Source of the DNA: Flagellimonas pacifica | GTDB lineage: Bacteria > Bacteroidota > Bacteroidia > Flavobacteriales > Flavobacteriaceae | Reading direction: 5' to 3' | Assembly (NCBI RefSeq): GCF_900215465.1 | Contig: NZ_OBEH01000003.1 | Coordinates: forward strand, 186,001-250,000 | Length of the DNA stretch: 64,000 bases | Made by a program: the position numbers and the translations under genes | Notes under the pieces: model-generated | Database searches by the model: none | Told to the model about the DNA's origin: nothing | Seen by the model: only the letters and a program-made list of their open reading frames with translations | Part shown: one piece after another, positions 62,024 through 64,000 of the stretch | Numbering within the stretch: position 1 is the stretch's first letter | Layout of the letters: each line of letters starts with the position of its first letter

Positions 62024-62773
62024 ATGCTCAAAGAAGAACGACAACGGACAATTTTAAATGAGGTGGCATTGCACAATAAGGTGCTGCTTACTGATATTGC
62101 TGATATTCTGGATGTCTCTATAGACACAGTTCGAAGGGATGTAAAAGAACTGGACGCTGATAACAAGTTACGTAAGGTACATGGTGGGGCAGTTGCATTG
62201 GGTTTTACCAATACCACTGTAAGAAACACCAATATTTATGCACTTGAAGAGAAGAAGAAAATTGCCGAAAAAGCTGTGGGTTTACTAAAGGATGGCGGTG
62301 TGATTTTTATTGATGGGGGTACTACCTGTGTGGAACTGGCCAGGAAAATTCCTGAAAATATTAAGCTGACCTGTTTTACGATGAGTTTGCCTGTGGCCCT
62401 GGAACTTTTGGTTAAACCAAATGTCAAGGTTATTTTGATCGGAGGAGAAGTTTCTAGGGATTCTCAAATTTCATTGGGTGCAGGCGCTATTAATCAATTG
62501 TCTGAAATTCATGTGGACTATAGTTTTATCGGAACGGGTTATGTAGATTCAGGCTATGGATTAACAGAGTTTGATTGGGACATTGTTCAGGTAAAAAAAG
62601 CAGTCATAAAGGCATCCAAGAAAACCATACTGTTATCCATTTCTGAAAAATTGAATTCCCAACACCGTTATAAGACCTGTGACATCAATGCCATAAGTAC
62701 CATGATTACCGAACTTGATCCCAACAATGGGCAGTTAAACCTTTTTAGAAACCAAGAGATTCACCTTTTATAA
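62024..62773 (+). CDS. DeoR/GlpR family transcriptional regulator
   Basis: 249 aa. N-terminal helix-turn-helix (ILNEVALHNKVLLTDIADIL, DVSIDTVRRDVKELDADN, LRKVHGGAV) and a C-terminal sugar-phosphate sensor domain (VIFIDGGTTCVELARKIPEN; VILIGGEVSRDSQISLGAG; FIGTGYVDSGYGLTEFDWD). It probably binds a phosphorylated amino sugar and controls the flanking nagB and murQ genes. The murQ ATG overlaps its stop by one base. Confidence 0.9.
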   Translation: MLKEERQRTILNEVALHNKVLLTDIADILDVSIDTVRRDVKELDADNKLRKVHGGAVALGFTNTTVRNTNIYALEEKKKIAEKAVGLLKDGGVIFIDGGTTCVELARKIPENIKLTCFTMSLPVALELLVKPNVKVILIGGEVSRDSQISLGAGAINQLSEIHVDYSFIGTGYVDSGYGLTEFDWDIVQVKKAVIKASKKTILLSISEKLNSQHRYKTCDINAISTMITELDPNNGQLNLFRNQEIHLL

Positions 62774-63588
62774 TGAAAATGGACTATACAAAAATTACTG
62801 AGAGCCCTTCAAATTACGACAATTTGGAGCAAATGGACACCCACACCATTTTAGAGAGTATCAACAAAGAGGACCAGAAAATTGCTGAAGCCGTAGCTAA
62901 GGTTATCCCACAAATTTCAAAATTGGTGGACATGACCGCTGAACGCTTTTTAAAAGGCGGAAGGCTTTTTTATATTGGAGCGGGAACTAGTGGTAGATTA
63001 GGTATTTTGGACGCTTCGGAGATTCCCCCTACATATGGATTGCCTCATGATAGGGTAGTGGGACTGATTGCCGGAGGGGATGTTGCTATTCGAAAATCGG
63101 TGGAACATGCAGAAGATGATCCAAAGCAGGCTTGGAAGGACTTGATGAAGTACAATATCGATTCCAATGATGTTCTGGTAGGGATTGCTGCTTCGGGAAC
63201 AACTCCTTATGTGCTTGGAGGTATAGCCGATGCTAAAGAAAATGGAATCCTGACCTCTGGTGTCACCAATAATCCAGGTTCACCATTAGCGACGGGCTCA
63301 GATATTCCAATTGAAATTAATGTGGGTCCTGAATTTTTGACTGGAAGTACCCGAATGAAAAGCGGAACAAGTCAAAAACTGGCTCTGAACATGATTACAA
63401 CCTCACTGATGATTAAAATAGGTCGAGTAAAAGGAAACAAAATGGTGAACATGCAATTAAGCAATACCAAACTGGTAGATCGCGGCACTCGATATATAGT
63501 TGAAGAACTGGGGTTAGATTATGATGCAGCTGGAAAAGCCTTGAAAAAATATGGTTCCGTAAAAAATGCTATTGAAGCACTAAAATAG
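62773..63588 (+). CDS. murQ: N-acetylmuramic acid 6-phosphate etherase
   Basis: 271 aa. SIS-domain lyase: ITESPSNYDNLEQMDTHTIL, LFYIGAGTSGRLGILDASEI, PPTYGLPHDRVVGLIAGGD, GIAASGTTPYVLGGI, TRMKSGTSQKLALNMI. It splits MurNAc 6-phosphate into GlcNAc 6-phosphate and lactate, the step after AnmK. It is coupled to the DeoR regulator and converges with the dehydrogenase gene. Confidence 0.96.
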   Translation: MKMDYTKITESPSNYDNLEQMDTHTILESINKEDQKIAEAVAKVIPQISKLVDMTAERFLKGGRLFYIGAGTSGRLGILDASEIPPTYGLPHDRVVGLIAGGDVAIRKSVEHAEDDPKQAWKDLMKYNIDSNDVLVGIAASGTTPYVLGGIADAKENGILTSGVTNNPGSPLATGSDIPIEINVGPEFLTGSTRMKSGTSQKLALNMITTSLMIKIGRVKGNKMVNMQLSNTKLVDRGTRYIVEELGLDYDAAGKALKKYGSVKNAIEALK

Positions 63589-63591
63589 AAC

Positions 63592-64000
63592 TTACTGATT
63601 CTTGGGAATCAATTTGTAAACTCCCTTACCTTCAATCCCCACGTAAATAAATCCGTCTGGGGCTTGACGTACATTGCGAACACGACCCATACCATCGAGC
63701 AATTTTTCACGGTAGGTAACTTTGTTATTTTCAATGACCAAACGCTCCAAATATTGAAAAGCCAAAGAGCCTACGAGCAGATTTCCTTTCCACTTCGGAT
63801 ATTTGTTTGATGATACAAAGGTCATTCCCGAAGGGCCAATTGAAGGTGTCCATTGATAAATGGGTTGTTCCATTCCTGACTTGGAGGTTTCATCTGTAAT
63901 TTTGGTGCCGCTGTAGTTAATTCCATAAGTGATTATTGGCCAACCATAATTTTTCTTTTTCCCGACAATATTGATTTCATCTCCACCGCGTGGTCCATGT
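63592..64000 (-). CDS. PQQ-dependent sugar dehydrogenase-like protein, 5' part cut by window edge
   Basis: Frame open from the edge at 64000 to the stop at 63592, about 135 residues of the C-terminus. HGPRGGDEINIVGKKKNYGW, PIYQWTPSIGPSGMTFV, WKGNLLVGSLAFQYLERL and MGRVRNVRQAPDGFIYVG are the pattern of soluble glucose/sorbosone dehydrogenase-type beta-propellers (DUF1080-independent GSDH family). It would oxidise sugars with PQQ. The start and signal peptide are outside the window. Confidence 0.85.
   Translation of the reverse strand, partial: HGPRGGDEINIVGKKKNYGWPIITYGINYSGTKITDETSKSGMEQPIYQWTPSIGPSGMTFVSSNKYPKWKGNLLVGSLAFQYLERLVIENNKVTYREKLLDGMGRVRNVRQAPDGFIYVGIEGKGVYKLIPKNQ

Overview
The window is a low-GC chromosomal segment from a member of the Flavobacteriaceae, probably a marine Muricauda/Flagellimonas-like genus. 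The placement rests on a GldI gliding lipoprotein, many Bacteroidota-type families (DUF368, DUF3810, DUF5683, DUF6122, WbqC, OstA-like), the ParA-ParB-DUF5683-DapB-LepB gene order, and promoters of the Bacteroidota form TTTG-N19/20-TAnnTTTG. I saw no rRNA, tRNA, CRISPR array or prophage.

Layout. 1-5860: minus-strand group with an OstA/LptA-like protein, a class III aminotransferase, a TPR protein and two tandem DUF368 membrane proteins. 6040-7680: a TetR regulator and an alpha/beta hydrolase diverge from a 46-bp near-perfect palindrome that contains both promoters. 7697-15736: accessory run of mostly small minus-strand genes (GNAT, DinB, methyltransferase, class C serine hydrolase, AraC regulator, GrpB, small membrane proteins, a HAD-winged helix fusion). 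Four consecutive gaps between 13640 and 15415 carry related cassette-like repeats. 15737-16512: a structured leader, a 94-aa zinc-ribbon-like ORF and REP-like repeats. 16513-33466: housekeeping genes: DUF4386, PurA, Fur, RelA/SpoT, M48 protease, TrmH, DUF3810, the DHH-GldI-PPIase operon, Ndk, RecF and RibH. 33626-38421: MutL, two rhomboids and an EEP-family protein. 38410-44163: ParA, ParB, DUF5683, DapB, LepB, WbqC and DUF6122. 44299-52397: uridine kinase, FtsB/DivIC and both methylmalonyl-CoA mutase subunits, divergent from a biotin carrier, biotin carboxylase and carboxyltransferase operon. Together these could turn propionyl-CoA into succinyl-CoA. 52381-53033: a GIY-YIG nuclease gene inside inverted repeats and a 22-bp direct repeat. 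53119-64000: a drug-efflux MFS protein, then a peptidoglycan-recycling island (AnmK, NagZ-like GH3, AmpG-like permease, GH10-like lipoprotein, NagB-PIG-L fusion, DeoR regulator, MurQ), ending in a partial PQQ-type sugar dehydrogenase.

The two strongest candidates for undescribed biology are (1) the GIY-YIG element, whose repeat family also occurs in frame inside both methylmalonyl-CoA mutase genes and next to the 94-aa ORF, and (2) the cassette-like array at 13.6-15.4 kb. The self-symmetric divergent promoter/operator at 6740-6785 is the cleanest regulatory signal. Product names come from motif recognition by eye; no database search was run.
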